A stretch of 64,000 nt of DNA, taken from Lentilactobacillus kosonis (GTDB lineage: Bacteria > Bacillota > Bacilli > Lactobacillales > Lactobacillaceae). The notes under the pieces are model-generated. The model ran no database searches, had not been told where the DNA came from, and saw only the letters and a list, made by a program, of their open reading frames with translations. The translations under genes were made by a program, and so were the position numbers. Of this stretch, positions 18,175-28,158 are shown piece after piece (position 1 is the stretch's first letter; the number at the start of each line of letters is the position of its first letter). The stretch covers positions 1-64,000 of the forward strand of contig NZ_BEXA01000002.1 of NCBI RefSeq assembly GCF_003864335.1. Reading direction: 5' to 3'.

Positions 18175-18591
18175 TTGATTTCAATTATTGTGGGTACCCA
18201 TGGTGGATTTGGTAAAGAGTTAATTAAAACTGCTGAAATGATATATGGTGAACAAAGTTTGGCAACGGCTGTTTCAATGTTAGGTTCAGATTCACTTGAT
18301 ACAACAACAGCAAAGTTTAAAGCTATAATTAATGATCTGCCTAAAGACAATCAGGTAATTTTTCTTACAGATTTATTTGGCGGCACACCATTTAATGTCT
18401 GTGCACAAATTCAAGCAACTAGTCCACAAAGATTTGAATTGTTGTCTGGGGTTAACTTAGGAATGCTTTTAGAAGCATTAATGAATAATAATCGAGATGT
18501 GCATGGGCTTGCTGATCATTTGGTCGAAGTTGGCAAGTCGGCAATTAACAAATTTCAAATTTCTAGTGATGAGGAGGACGACTTATTATGA
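18175..18591 (+). CDS. PTS mannose/fructose/sorbose-family EIIA component
   Basis: A 138-residue stand-alone IIA protein. The sequence IIVGTHGGFGKEL contains the phosphorylated histidine (His9 from this start), and DLFGGTPFN is the second family block. TTG 18175 is chosen with GGAGTGA just upstream. It opens a four-gene operon IIA-IIB-IIC-IID and overlaps IIB by 4 bases (ATGA). The substrate may be mannose, fructose, sorbose or an amino sugar; the genes around it do not decide. Confidence 0.9.
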   Translation: MISIIVGTHGGFGKELIKTAEMIYGEQSLATAVSMLGSDSLDTTTAKFKAIINDLPKDNQVIFLTDLFGGTPFNVCAQIQATSPQRFELLSGVNLGMLLEALMNNNRDVHGLADHLVEVGKSAINKFQISSDEEDDLL

Positions 18592-19082
18592 CAATGGAGA
18601 TTGCACTGGCACGAGTTGATAGTCGACTCTTACATGGCCAAGTTGCCACGTTTTGGACTAAATATGTAAACCCCAATCGGATATTAGTAGTGTCTGATTC
18701 AGTAGTAAAGGATCAGTTGCGGAAAACATTGATTTCTCAGGTTGCACCAGCTAATGTGAAAGCAAATGTTATTTCGGTTGATAAAATGATATCAATTTAT
18801 CAAGATTCCAAATTTGATTCGTTTAAGGCGCTGATGCTAACCGAAACGGTTGAGGATATGGTTAGGTTAGCGCGGGGAGGCGTTGATTTTTCGACAAGTG
18901 GCATTAATTTAGGTAACTTAGCATTTACCCCAGGGAAGCAAATGATTACAGATACGATTGCTGTCGACGATGAAGTCATCGCTCAGATTAAGACTCTTAC
19001 CGATGAATTTAGTATTCATGTTTATGCGCAACAGGTTCCAAGTGAAAAGCCGCAAAACGTATTGGATTTAATTAATAAATAA
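18588..19082 (+). CDS. PTS mannose/fructose/sorbose-family EIIB component
   Basis: A 164-residue IIB protein that takes phosphate from IIA on a histidine. The family motif RVDSRLLHGQVATFW places the phosphorylated histidine near residue 17. Overlap with IIA by 4 bases and an 8-base gap to the next gene point to one transcript. Confidence 0.92.
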   Translation: MTMEIALARVDSRLLHGQVATFWTKYVNPNRILVVSDSVVKDQLRKTLISQVAPANVKANVISVDKMISIYQDSKFDSFKALMLTETVEDMVRLARGGVDFSTSGINLGNLAFTPGKQMITDTIAVDDEVIAQIKTLTDEFSIHVYAQQVPSEKPQNVLDLINK

Positions 19083-19096
19083 TTGGGTGATTGATA

Positions 19097-19876
19097 TTGT
19101 TACTAGCTAGTTTTTTTATTTTGATAATTGCTTGTTTAGCTGGAATTGATGGAATTTTGGATGAATGGCAATTTTACCAACCCATTGTCACGTGTACCCT
19201 AATTGGATTTGCATTCGCTGATGTTAGCACGGGCATATTATTGGGAGCTACTTTACAGCTGATTATGAGCGGATGGGTTAATTTGGCTTCGGTAATTTCT
19301 CCCGACATTTCGTTTGCTGGCGTGGCCTCAGCAGTTATGGTGTGTGGTCCGGCTCAATTGACAATTGGTCAAGGAACTATAATTGCCATTATTGCTGCAG
19401 TGATTGGTCGATTTTTGACTATTCGAACGCGTAAGTTTATGGTCAATGTTACGCACCAAGCTGATCAGGCCGCTATTGAAGCAAATTTGAATAAAATTAA
19501 CTTACTACAATGGTTAAGTATGTTTATTCAAGGGTTACGGGTTATGGTTCCAACAATCTTAGTGTTATTGTTATCAAATACAGTGGTCGGCAGTTGGGGT
19601 CAGATGATTCCCAAGTCAGTAAATATTGGACTTGATGCCTCAACCGGGTTGCTATCAGTAGTTGGTTTTTCGATTATCATCACGACAATCGAAACTAGAG
19701 CACTTTGGTTATGGTTTGTTGGCGGATTTTTAATCGCCACCTTCTTAAAACTGGATCTAGTGATAATTGTTTTGATTGGCATTTGTTTAACGATTATATA
19801 CATAATTATTGAAAATCGACGTAATGATAAAAATGCTCAGGATGATCCTTTTAGTGATGATTTAGATGACTTATAG
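19097..19876 (+). CDS. PTS mannose/fructose/sorbose-family EIIC permease subunit
   Basis: A roughly 259-residue polytopic membrane protein, mostly hydrophobic from the first residues, with an acidic soluble C terminus (DDPFSDDLDDL). It forms the sugar channel with IID. Either TTG 19091 or TTG 19097 could start it; GGGTGA at 19084-19089 spaces better with 19097. It overlaps the upstream part of the IID reading frame. Confidence 0.87.
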   Translation: MLLASFFILIIACLAGIDGILDEWQFYQPIVTCTLIGFAFADVSTGILLGATLQLIMSGWVNLASVISPDISFAGVASAVMVCGPAQLTIGQGTIIAIIAAVIGRFLTIRTRKFMVNVTHQADQAAIEANLNKINLLQWLSMFIQGLRVMVPTILVLLLSNTVVGSWGQMIPKSVNIGLDASTGLLSVVGFSIIITTIETRALWLWFVGGFLIATFLKLDLVIIVLIGICLTIIYIIIENRRNDKNAQDDPFSDDLDDL

Positions 19877-19892
19877 GATGTGGATAAAAGAG

Positions 19893-20705
19893 ATGAAAAG
19901 TAACACTCAAAATAAAATAACTAAGTGGGATTTTGGTCGTGTATTCCTTCGATCATCATTTGAACAGGGATCTTGGAACTATGAACGAATGCATAACTTA
20001 GGTTTCGAGTTTATATTGGTACCAGTAATTCGAAGATTATTTCCAGATAGTAAATCCCGTTCTGAAGCAATGATTCGTCATCTAGCTTTTTTTAATACCA
20101 CGCCGATGATGCAGTCTTTAATCAGCGGGGTGACAATTAACTTGGAAGAGCAAGTTGCTAACAAGCAGTTTGCTCCTGATCAAATAAATCAAGTTAAAAC
20201 AGCCTTAATGGGACCATTGGCATCGTTTGGAGATCCTTTGTGGTGGATTGTTTTAAGGCCAACAATTGCGGCAATAGCTATTGAACTTTGTACCTCTAAA
20301 CGGCCGATTTTAGGACCAATTTTCTTTTTTGTTACTTGGAACGTTATCAGAATGGGCTTCAGGTTAGTTAGCCAATGGGTTGGTTACAAACGAGGCCTTA
20401 ATATTTTAGGAATTATTCAATCGCCAATTATTAAAAACATTATAAAGGGTTCTTCAATGTTTGGAATGTTTTTAATGGGGGTCATGATTGCTAGATTTGT
20501 GCGAATTGATATCTCTGGTTTTACATCGCACTCATTAATCAAAATGACTAATTTTAGTCTGATGACGGCTATATCATCATTAATTTCAATAGGATTAACG
20601 CTAGTCAGTATTTGGCTTCTGCGCAAACGAGTGAATGTGGTTTGGATAATGTTAATGATCGTTGTTGTTTGTGTTGGTTTATCATACATTGGAATTATAA
20701 ATTAA
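19893..20705 (+). CDS. PTS mannose/fructose/sorbose-family EIID subunit
   Basis: About 270 residues, unique to the man family. The N-terminal cytoplasmic block FLRSSFEQGSWNYERMHNLG and GDPLWWIVLRP are characteristic, and hydrophobic helices fill the C terminus. The start is uncertain: ATG 19893 fits the homologous N terminus, while ATG 19878 is also in frame, and neither has a strong ribosome-binding site. It is the last gene of the operon, closed by a terminator. Confidence 0.88.
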   Translation: MKSNTQNKITKWDFGRVFLRSSFEQGSWNYERMHNLGFEFILVPVIRRLFPDSKSRSEAMIRHLAFFNTTPMMQSLISGVTINLEEQVANKQFAPDQINQVKTALMGPLASFGDPLWWIVLRPTIAAIAIELCTSKRPILGPIFFFVTWNVIRMGFRLVSQWVGYKRGLNILGIIQSPIIKNIIKGSSMFGMFLMGVMIARFVRIDISGFTSHSLIKMTNFSLMTAISSLISIGLTLVSIWLLRKRVNVVWIMLMIVVVCVGLSYIGIIN

Positions 20706-20738
20706 AAAGCAAGCCCCTAAATAGGGACTTGCTTTTTT
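20704..20738. terminator. Bidirectional terminator between IID and the LCP gene
   Basis: Stem AAAAGCAAGCCCCTA and TAGGGACTTGCTTTT with a short AA loop, T runs on both strands. It serves the converging genes. Confidence 0.9.
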
Positions 20739-20750
20739 GTTGACGTTTAA

Positions 20751-21857
20751 TTAATATCCGGATTGGTATGTTGTGGTATCGGTTCCGGTTCCGTAGGTAT
20801 CCGTTGAAGATTCATCGGTACCGGTTTGAGACGCAGATAATTTTGTTGATTTTTTAAGTCCAAGTGAACTGCGGATTTCATTAGAAACTCTTAGCAATTC
20901 GGATTGAGGAACATCTTGATAAGAAAGTCCGTCAATCATTGCGTCTTGCCCTTGTAGGGTTTGTGACTTGATATGGTGGGTTGCATCCCCATATTTGGCT
21001 CTAATTGCAATCAAATCATCAAAAGTCATATCGGTTTTTAAATTACCGTTTAACGAGCTTAAAATTTGCTTGTATCTTGGTAGAGAAGTCATGTTGATTC
21101 CCTTCATTACCAATTTCTTGATAATATCACGTTGTCTAACTTGGCGACCGTAGTCTCCAAGAGGATCATCATCACGCATTCGGGAATAATCAAGGGCTTG
21201 TTTACCATTTAAATGAATTTTAACGCCCTTAGTAACATTCGCATGACCGTACTTGAACGTTAACGTTGGCTTAACGTCTACGCCACCAACGGCATCGACC
21301 ATCTTTTCAAGTCCACCCATGTTAACAATTGCGTAAAAATCGATTGGAATATCTAGCAATTGTTGAACGGTCTTAATTGCTGTTCCAGCTCCGCCAATGG
21401 TGTAAGCCGCATTGATCTTTTCGTATGGTAATGTGTCTCCAGGAATCTGAACTCGTGTATCTCGTGCAATACTGGTTAAATGAATGGTTTCTTTTTTCGG
21501 ATTAACTGTTGCGACAATCATTGTATCCGTCCGACCAGTATCATGACGACCGAGGGCCCCAGTATCTGTTCCTAATAGTAAGATTGATAAGGGTTTGTTT
21601 TGTTTAATAACTGATGAAACATTTCTTGACTTGGCAATTGATGCTCCGTCATAAGTTTGCTTGAATGTCTTCTGAGCACTCTTATAAGCGCCGTATCCCC
21701 AAACTAGACCGCCACCAACAATTAGTAAGACAATTATGAAGATTGTCCAACCAATTCGCCTCCGCCGTTTATTTTGTGGCTTGCGATAGTGTGGCTTTTT
21801 ATCTGAACGTCTAGAATATACAGGATCAAAATTTTTATCTTTATCATCTACTGGCAT
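20751..21857 (-). CDS. LytR-CpsA-Psr family wall-polymer ligase
   Basis: A 368-residue membrane-anchored protein: about 35 basic cytoplasmic residues, one transmembrane helix (WTIFIIVLLIVGGGLVWGYG, about 38-57), and an extracellular LCP domain. LCP enzymes transfer undecaprenyl-linked teichoic acid or polysaccharide to peptidoglycan. The conserved arginine cluster TSIARDTRVQIPG and the LLLGTDTG strand are visible, with a Ser/Thr-rich tail. It is monocistronic. Which polymer it attaches cannot be told here, though tagA at 7118 suggests teichoic acid. Confidence 0.9.
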   Translation of the reverse strand: MPVDDKDKNFDPVYSRRSDKKPHYRKPQNKRRRRIGWTIFIIVLLIVGGGLVWGYGAYKSAQKTFKQTYDGASIAKSRNVSSVIKQNKPLSILLLGTDTGALGRHDTGRTDTMIVATVNPKKETIHLTSIARDTRVQIPGDTLPYEKINAAYTIGGAGTAIKTVQQLLDIPIDFYAIVNMGGLEKMVDAVGGVDVKPTLTFKYGHANVTKGVKIHLNGKQALDYSRMRDDDPLGDYGRQVRQRDIIKKLVMKGINMTSLPRYKQILSSLNGNLKTDMTFDDLIAIRAKYGDATHHIKSQTLQGQDAMIDGLSYQDVPQSELLRVSNEIRSSLGLKKSTKLSASQTGTDESSTDTYGTGTDTTTYQSGY

Positions 21858-22062
21858 ATTTAATTCCTCAATTTTTAAAGTATAACAAAAAGTATATTGC
21901 AGAATATTGATACTTAAAATGATTTATCGGTGATTTTAACTTATTTTAATAAATATCTAACTTTTTGCTGATGAAACAACTGCTTTGATTATAGCAAATG
22001 TTAATAATAAATTGTGCTACAATATTAAAAGTATTAGATTTCTTAAGGAATCGAGGAGGGTT

Positions 22063-23028
22063 ATGTCAGTTTTTTATTCTGCCGTTTCTGGAGTCTTGGA
22101 AATTTTAATAATGATTGCGTTAGGGTTTATCTTAGCCAGGAATAATTGGTTTGATGCGAAAATGACCAGTTTAATTGCAAGATTAGTGACTCAAATTGCG
22201 CTGCCAGCGTATATGGCCGCAACAATTATTGAAAAGTTTACGGCTCAGGAATTATTAAAGACATTACCGGATTTGTTATTCCCGGTAATGTCAATGTTGA
22301 CGTTATTTATCATATCAATTCCAATTGCTAAAATTTTCAAAATCAAGCTTCATCATCGAGGATTATTTCAATCGATGTTTGCTAATTCCAATACAGTGTT
22401 TGTTGGGTTACCAGTGAACATGGCGTTGTTTCACCAGCAAAGTTTACCATTTGTGTTGGTTTATTATATGGCCAATACAACTTTCTTTTGGACGTTAGGA
22501 GTGTACTTGATTCAAAAGGATGGTACAGGTAGTGGCCATTTTGATTGGCGAACGACTCTAAAAAAGGTGTTCTCACCGCCGTTAATGGGATTTATTGTTG
22601 GTGTAATATTTGTCTTATCAGGTATCAGTGACATTTTTAAAGATCCTAATGGCCTAGGATTTTTATTATCAGATTTAGAGTACATAGGCGGCCTAACCAT
22701 TCCACTATCGATGATTTTTATTGGAATCTCAATAAATAGTGTTAATTTAGTAAATGTTCATTTTGATCGAAGTCATTGGTTGATTTTGCTGGGACGATTT
22801 GTGATTGCCCCAGCATTAATGGCGGCTTTAGTTATTCCGTTGCCGATGCCGCTGTTGATGAAACAAGTATTTATCATGCAATCAGCTATGCCAGTAATGA
22901 CGAATGCACCGGTAGTGGCTAGACTGTATAATGCCGACTCGGAATATGCTTCGATAATGGTTACCGAGACGACTTTAATGAGCTTATTAGTAATCCCAAT
23001 TTTAATGGTTTTAGTTCAACACATATAA
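22063..23028 (+). CDS. AEC-family (auxin efflux carrier type) permease
   Basis: A 321-residue integral membrane protein with about ten hydrophobic segments. The family pattern GFILARNNWF with TSLIARLVTQIALPAY in the first two helices and the NANTVFVGLP-like NSNTVFVGLPVNMALF in helix 4 is visible. ATG 22063 follows GAGGAGGG. In lactic acid bacteria such proteins often export or exchange malate or other organic acids. There are no partner genes beside it, so the substrate is open. Confidence 0.85.
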   Translation: MSVFYSAVSGVLEILIMIALGFILARNNWFDAKMTSLIARLVTQIALPAYMAATIIEKFTAQELLKTLPDLLFPVMSMLTLFIISIPIAKIFKIKLHHRGLFQSMFANSNTVFVGLPVNMALFHQQSLPFVLVYYMANTTFFWTLGVYLIQKDGTGSGHFDWRTTLKKVFSPPLMGFIVGVIFVLSGISDIFKDPNGLGFLLSDLEYIGGLTIPLSMIFIGISINSVNLVNVHFDRSHWLILLGRFVIAPALMAALVIPLPMPLLMKQVFIMQSAMPVMTNAPVVARLYNADSEYASIMVTETTLMSLLVIPILMVLVQHI

Positions 23029-23135
23029 ACCTATAATAAATTCGGAGTTAAACTAATGGCGGTTTAAACTAGATACTGATTTGCGGTGAGTTAAACAATT
23101 CAGTTATTTATATTTATTAAGGGGGGCAGACTACA

Positions 23136-23807
23136 ATGGCAAAATTAGTGGTCATTAGACATGGTCAAAGTGAAGCCAATCGGGATAATGTTTTCACTGG
23201 TTGGAGTGATGTGCCATTAACTGATCTTGGTTATTTGCAAGCTCACAAGGCAGGAACAAAAATTGCCCAATTAAAAATTAATTTTGCTGATGTACACACC
23301 TCATATTTGAAGCGGGCCATTATAACGGCTGATATTATTATGGATGAGTTAGATCAAAGTTATGTTCCCATTCATAAAACATGGCGGTTAAATGAGCGTC
23401 ATTATGGGGCGCTAAGGGGACGTAATAAAGCTGATGTCGAGCGTGAAGTGGGTGGTAAGCAGCTAAAAGTTTGGCGGCGAAGTTATAGTGTGGTACCTCC
23501 TATGCTACCGAAAGCTGATACTGAAGAGCGTTACCAAAGAATTGGCATTCAAATCCCCAGAGCAGAAAGTCTGGAGATGACGTGGCAACGAATGATTCCA
23601 TATTGGGTTGACCACATTGCACCTAAATTATTAGCTGGTAAAAATCAGTTGATTGTGGCTCATGGAAGTACCTTACGAGCACTTATTAAATATCTGGACA
23701 ATATTTCCGATGAACATATCACTGAGGTTGAGGTTCCTAATGGAAAACCAATTGTCTATGAGTTCGATAATAAACTAAAAATTATCAATAAAAAAACGAT
23801 TGGGTAA
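23136..23807 (+). CDS. Phosphoglycerate mutase family protein, dPGM type, divergent
   Basis: A 223-residue histidine phosphatase-fold protein. RHGQSEANRDNVFTGW at the N terminus carries the phosphorylated histidine (His9), RLNERHYGAL the catalytic glutamate, and VAHGSTLRAL the second histidine, so chemistry is preserved. It interconverts 3- and 2-phosphoglycerate if it is a true GpmA. Compared with typical lactobacillus GpmA it is slightly short and unusual after the active site (LRGRNKADVEREVGG instead of the usual LQGLNKAET), which suggests a paralogue with an altered role. Confidence 0.82.
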   Translation: MAKLVVIRHGQSEANRDNVFTGWSDVPLTDLGYLQAHKAGTKIAQLKINFADVHTSYLKRAIITADIIMDELDQSYVPIHKTWRLNERHYGALRGRNKADVEREVGGKQLKVWRRSYSVVPPMLPKADTEERYQRIGIQIPRAESLEMTWQRMIPYWVDHIAPKLLAGKNQLIVAHGSTLRALIKYLDNISDEHITEVEVPNGKPIVYEFDNKLKIINKKTIG

Positions 23808-23824
23808 ATCCCAATCGTTTTTTA
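23791..23824. terminator. Bidirectional terminator between gpm and pepC
   Basis: AAAACGATTGGG and CCCAATCGTTTT around TAAAT, with runs of A and T outside. It lies at the ends of two converging genes. Confidence 0.9.
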
Positions 23825-25160
23825 TTATGCTAATGCACCCATTGGATCCCACGGATCTAAGACCGTTGGTTCCTGTTTTTGGGCTTGTAATTGTTCTTCG
23901 GAAAGATACTTTTTGTTAATCACAAATTGATAAACAAATTCATTCATCCATTCATCACTCATAACAAAGTAACCTTTGTTACCAGGTTTTTCCCCCCAGC
24001 TATTTTCAACCTTCCACTTAGTTGGATAACCATCAACTAGGTCAACGCCAGTGATTACCATGGCATGAGTCATCAAACTTTCACCATAATCAAGGCGTTC
24101 TGACTTAGATAATGATAGGTCGGTACTAAATAGTTCATCAGGAGCATAGAGTCGCGTATCCATAATTCCTTTTTTAGAATCAGAGCTTTGGCCAACATCA
24201 CTACCGAACCATACTGTTTCGCCACTTTCGAGTTGCTTGATGGCTAGGTTCTTTAGTTCATCCATCTCTAGGTTAAGATGCTTAACTTGCCGACCACCTT
24301 CAACGTTACCAAGCATCTCAATGGTATAAGTCTTATCAAATGGTTTATCAGCAGTAGGTGAGTTAATTAATGAAACATAGTCATTCAAATCAATGCCAAC
24401 ATATTTATCGAAGAATTCCTTGGGAGTAATTCCTCTTTCGATATGATAATTGCTATCTTTATCTCGGTATTCAAAGTCGAATTGATCAACTGGTTCACCC
24501 AAACTGTAGGATAACATCTTGTAAATCTCGTTCAACATCTTATCTTTGGCCTGGCTTAACTCTTCATCTGATGCTTTGTTAGCAACTAATTCTCTTAAAA
24601 TAACGGCATTGTGGCGAAGCTTTAAGTTAAGAAATTTATTTAATTCACGAGAAGCAGAACTGCTAAATGTTTCTGGCATTACTGATTTAGGAACAATGCC
24701 GTACTTTTCAATCAAAGCACAAAGCATGTCCCATTGACCGCCATCTTGTTGAGGCGTAGCCATTAACCACGCAACTTTACGGGAGTTAAGTGGTTCACTA
24801 GCGGTACGGATGACATTTTCTAAGAAGTAGTTTTGATTTTTCGAATTTATCCCAAAAGTTTGTATAGTTTTGGGATAGTTCAAAATCATCTGCAACTTTA
24901 AAACTATTCATTACTCTAACACGCATAGTGTTAAGGGCAGCAAACATCCAACAACGACCGCTTTGTTTCTGGTCAGCAACTTTTCCAGTTGATAAGTCAA
25001 TTGAAAATACTGGTTCCATTGCACTATCAGAATTAAAATCCGAACTAGTGCCTAGAATCCCCTTATGGGTTACAGCACGACGAATAACAGCAGAGCTGTG
25101 ATCTTCGTCTAGATTTTGCTGATAACGTTTGATTTGATCAAGCTTAATTTTTGATGTCAA
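23825..25160 (-). CDS. pepC: Aminopeptidase C (cysteine aminopeptidase; frame break near 24832)
   Basis: A papain-fold hexameric aminopeptidase of the bleomycin hydrolase family, which removes N-terminal residues from peptides in the cytoplasm. The active-site cysteine is in QKQSGRCWMFA, the histidine in THAMVITGVD, and the asparagine in WKVENSWG. The T4 at 24831-24834 (A4 in the gene) has one base too many; removing it gives WDKFEKSNYFLENVI, the conserved continuation, and 444 residues, the normal length. Together with dtpT it fits peptide-based nitrogen nutrition. It stands alone on the minus strand. Confidence 0.92.
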
Positions 25161-25241
25161 AACATATCACACTCCTTAATGAGTTATCATTTTACACTCA
25201 TTTTTAATCAAAAGACAGTAGGGGCACCAAAAGGTTTAAAC

Positions 25242-25275
25242 AAAAAATCCTTCCACACTTTTGTGGGAAGGATTA
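25242..25275 (-). terminator. Terminator of rpiA
   Basis: On the minus strand TAATCCTTC pairs with GAAGGATTA-like sequence through CCCAC/GTGTGG with a small mismatch, followed by TTTTTTG. It lies 22 bases after the rpiA stop. Confidence 0.8.
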
Positions 25276-25296
25276 GAAATGAATCAATTAATTTAC

Positions 25297-25976
25297 CTAT
25301 CTAGCTTGTAAAATTTCTGGTCCGTTTTCACGACCAACGATAACCGTATTAACTAAGTCTAAGAAGAGGCCATGTTCAACAATTCCAGTCATTGAATCTA
25401 GGTCTGCCGCTAGGGCATGAGGATCTTCAATTTTACCCATATGAAGATCAATCACGTAATTTTGTGAATCAGTTAGGACGTGTTTACCATCAACCATTCT
25501 GAATTCTGGATGGTAACCTTTAGCATCTAGGCGTTTAAGCAATTGCTGGCTACCATAAGGAATCACTTCAAGTGGAAGTGGGAAAGAGCCTAATTCATCA
25601 GCCATTTTACTTTCATCAACAATCCACATGTTTTGCGAGAGTTAATGGCGACAATTTTTTCCCATAGATGTGCTGCGCCGCCACCTTTAATTCCTTGGAA
25701 ATTTTTATCAATTTGGTCGGCACCGTCAATTGTTAAATCAATGTGGTCAACCTCATCAACATCTTTAATAGTAATGCCCAAGTTAGTAGCTTGTTCGGCA
25801 GTTCGCTTAGAAGTAGAAACTCCAACGATGTTGATACCTTCCTTTTGGACACGTTCGCCCAAATAATCAACCATGTATTTAACAGTTGAACCTGTTCCAA
25901 GTCCAACAATCATTCCGTCTTCGATAAAATCAACGGCGGCCTTACCAACTAGTTGCTTTAATTCGTCTTGAGTCAT
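25297..25976 (-). CDS. rpiA: Ribose-5-phosphate isomerase A (frame break near 25632)
   Basis: Interconverts ribose-5-P and ribulose-5-P in the pentose phosphate pathway. The family blocks [34 protein letters not shown] and [13 protein letters not shown] are present. One base is missing from the T4 at 25631-25634; restoring it gives [16 protein letters not shown] and 226 residues, the expected length. AGGGGC precedes the ATG. Confidence 0.93.
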
Positions 25977-26114
25977 TAATATTTGCCCCTTTACGATAAC
26001 GTAAGTTTAATGTTTTACCAACCAATATTCTGACGGTCATTTTCGGTTTTGTCAATCTATTAAATTAGAAATATGTAGTTTATAATTTAGAAAAAAGATA
26101 AAAGAGGTATCTAT

Positions 26115-26653
26115 ATGTCACGAGGATTTGAAATTGTTTCTAAGTATGCAAATGAAGGACTTAATATTCCTCATCGAACAACTGAAAATGCGGCCGGATA
26201 TGATTTTGAAAGTGCCACTGATTTCACGCTACCTTCCATTTGGAAATTGAATTTTGTCAAATTACTTTGGGCTATCAAGCATGAAAATAGTTTATCGGAG
26301 AGTGAAGTCGCCAAAGCTAAGGCAACCTTGAAACCATACCTGGTACCAACTGGTATTAAATCATATATGAATTCTGAAGAGGTATTGATTATTGCTAATC
26401 GATCAAGTAATCCACTAAAGCGGGGGCTTATTTGCCAAACGGAATAGGGGTTATTGATGCCGATTACTATAATAATGAAAGTAATGAAGGCGAAATATTT
26501 GTGCAGTTAATAAACTTTTCGGTAACCGATGTCGTAATAAAAAAAGGACAGCGAATTGCTCAAGGAATTTTCATGCCATATCTATTGGCTGACCAAGATG
26601 GATTAACTAAAAAAGCTACTAGAATCGGCGGTTTCGGCTCTTCGGATAAATAA
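26115..26653 (+). CDS. dut: dUTP diphosphatase (frame break near 26432)
   Basis: Hydrolyses dUTP to dUMP, keeping uracil out of DNA and feeding thymidylate synthesis. The trimeric dUTPase motifs are visible: AAGYDFESA (motif 1), RSSNPLKRG (motif 2), GVIDADYY with the catalytic aspartate (motif 3), GQRIAQGIFMPY (motif 4) and RIGGFGSSD (motif 5). One T is missing from TTT 26431-26433; adding it restores RGLILPNGIGVID and 179 residues. An insert of about 30 residues after motif 1 (LPSIWKLNFVKLLWAIK...) is longer than in the short bacterial form. It precedes radA, as is common in lactobacilli. Confidence 0.9.
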
Positions 26654-26695
26654 TTTTAAGAAGCAATAAAATAATTCGGATAAGTTCAATTTTAG

Positions 26696-26725
26696 TTGAC
26701 TTCAATGATACAATGGTGTTATATT
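26696..26725 (+). promoter_or_regulatory. Promoter of the radA operon
   Basis: TTGACT (26696-26701) and TATATT (26720-26725) with an 18-base spacer, 44 bases before the radA start codon. Confidence 0.7.
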
Positions 26726-26769
26726 ATGGAACGTTTAAATGATATTAAAAGACATTAGGAGAAATTTAA

Positions 26770-28134
26770 TTGGCAAAAGTAAAAACGCAGTTTGTGTGCC
26801 AAAATTGTGGCTATATCTCACCTAGATATTTAGGCCGGTGTCCTAACTGTAATGAATGGAACACCTTAGTAGAAGAAACTATTTCAAAGCCAACAAATCC
26901 ATTAGCTACCCCAAGCAATGGAATTCATAATAATCAACCAGAGCCAATTACTCAGGTTAAGTTTCAGTCGGAGAAACGGGCGGATACTGGAATGGAGGAG
27001 CTCGATCGGGTACTTGGCGGCGGGGTTGTTCCAGGATCACTAGTATTGATTGGTGGGGATCCTGGAATTGGTAAATCAACACTAATGTTACAGGTTTCAG
27101 GTAATCTAGCCAAAAATTCAAAAGTTTTATACATTTCTGGTGAAGAAAGTGCTAGTCAAATCAAGATGCGTGCTGATCGGCTAGCGGTTGGTGGTGATGA
27201 CTTATTAGTATATCCGGAAACAGATATGAGCGTTATTAAATCAGCTATTAATGATGTGCAACCAGATATTATTGTGATTGATTCTGTGCAAACTATGCAG
27301 ATTCCAGAATTACAGTCAGCAACTGGTTCGGTAGCTCAAATTAGAGAAGTAACGGCTGATTTAATGAGCATCGCTAAGGGTCAGGGAATCACCGTGTTCG
27401 TTGTCGGTCATGTTACTAAAGGCGGCGCTATTGCTGGACCAAAGATTTTGGAACACATGGTTGACACCGTTCTTTACTTTGAAGGTGATTTGCATCACTC
27501 TTACCGAATCTTACGTGCAGTCAAAAACCGGTTTGGTTCTACTAATGAACTGGGTGTGTTTGAGATGCGTGAGGATGGTTTAGCTGAAGTTAGCAATCCA
27601 TCAGAAATATTCTTAGAAGAACGATTACAGGATGCCAATGGCTCGGCAATTGTGGTATCTATGGAAGGAACCCGACCAATTTTGGTTGAAATTCAAGCTT
27701 TGGTTACTTCTTCAGTGTTCGGCAATGCTCAACGAACTGCTACGGGATTGGATCGAAATCGGGTTTCTTTGATTATGGCAGTCCTTGAGAAGCGGGCGGG
27801 CCTGATGTTACAAAATCAGGATGCATATTTAAAGGCGGCCGGTGGGGTTAAGCTTGACGAACCGGCAATTGACTTAGCGCTTGCAGTTAGTATTGCCTCT
27901 TCATATAGGAATAAGGGAACGAACCCCACTGAATGTTTTGTCGGTGAATTAGGGTTAACTGGTGAAGTTAGGCGAGTTAATCGAATTGAACAACGGGTTC
28001 AAGAGGCTCAAAAACTGGGCTTTACTAGAATTATTGTGCCCGCAAATAACTTGTCTGGATGGTCCGCCCCTGATGGTATTGAAGTGATTGGTGTTAAAAC
28101 AATTTCTCAAGCTTTAAAGATTGCGTTGGGTTAA
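26770..28134 (+). CDS. radA: DNA repair protein RadA (Sms)
   Basis: A 454-residue RecA-like helicase that promotes branch migration in recombination. It has the N-terminal four-cysteine zinc finger [18 protein letters not shown], Walker [11 protein letters not shown], the RadA-specific KNRFGSTNE motif (KxRFG), and a C-terminal Lon-like domain with [14 protein letters not shown]. The length is usual. It starts with TTG behind TAGGAG and opens the radA-yacL-gltX block. Confidence 0.95.
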   Translation: MAKVKTQFVCQNCGYISPRYLGRCPNCNEWNTLVEETISKPTNPLATPSNGIHNNQPEPITQVKFQSEKRADTGMEELDRVLGGGVVPGSLVLIGGDPGIGKSTLMLQVSGNLAKNSKVLYISGEESASQIKMRADRLAVGGDDLLVYPETDMSVIKSAINDVQPDIIVIDSVQTMQIPELQSATGSVAQIREVTADLMSIAKGQGITVFVVGHVTKGGAIAGPKILEHMVDTVLYFEGDLHHSYRILRAVKNRFGSTNELGVFEMREDGLAEVSNPSEIFLEERLQDANGSAIVVSMEGTRPILVEIQALVTSSVFGNAQRTATGLDRNRVSLIMAVLEKRAGLMLQNQDAYLKAAGGVKLDEPAIDLALAVSIASSYRNKGTNPTECFVGELGLTGEVRRVNRIEQRVQEAQKLGFTRIIVPANNLSGWSAPDGIEVIGVKTISQALKIALG

Positions 28135-28158
28135 AATGGATATAAGGAGGTGAGAAAT

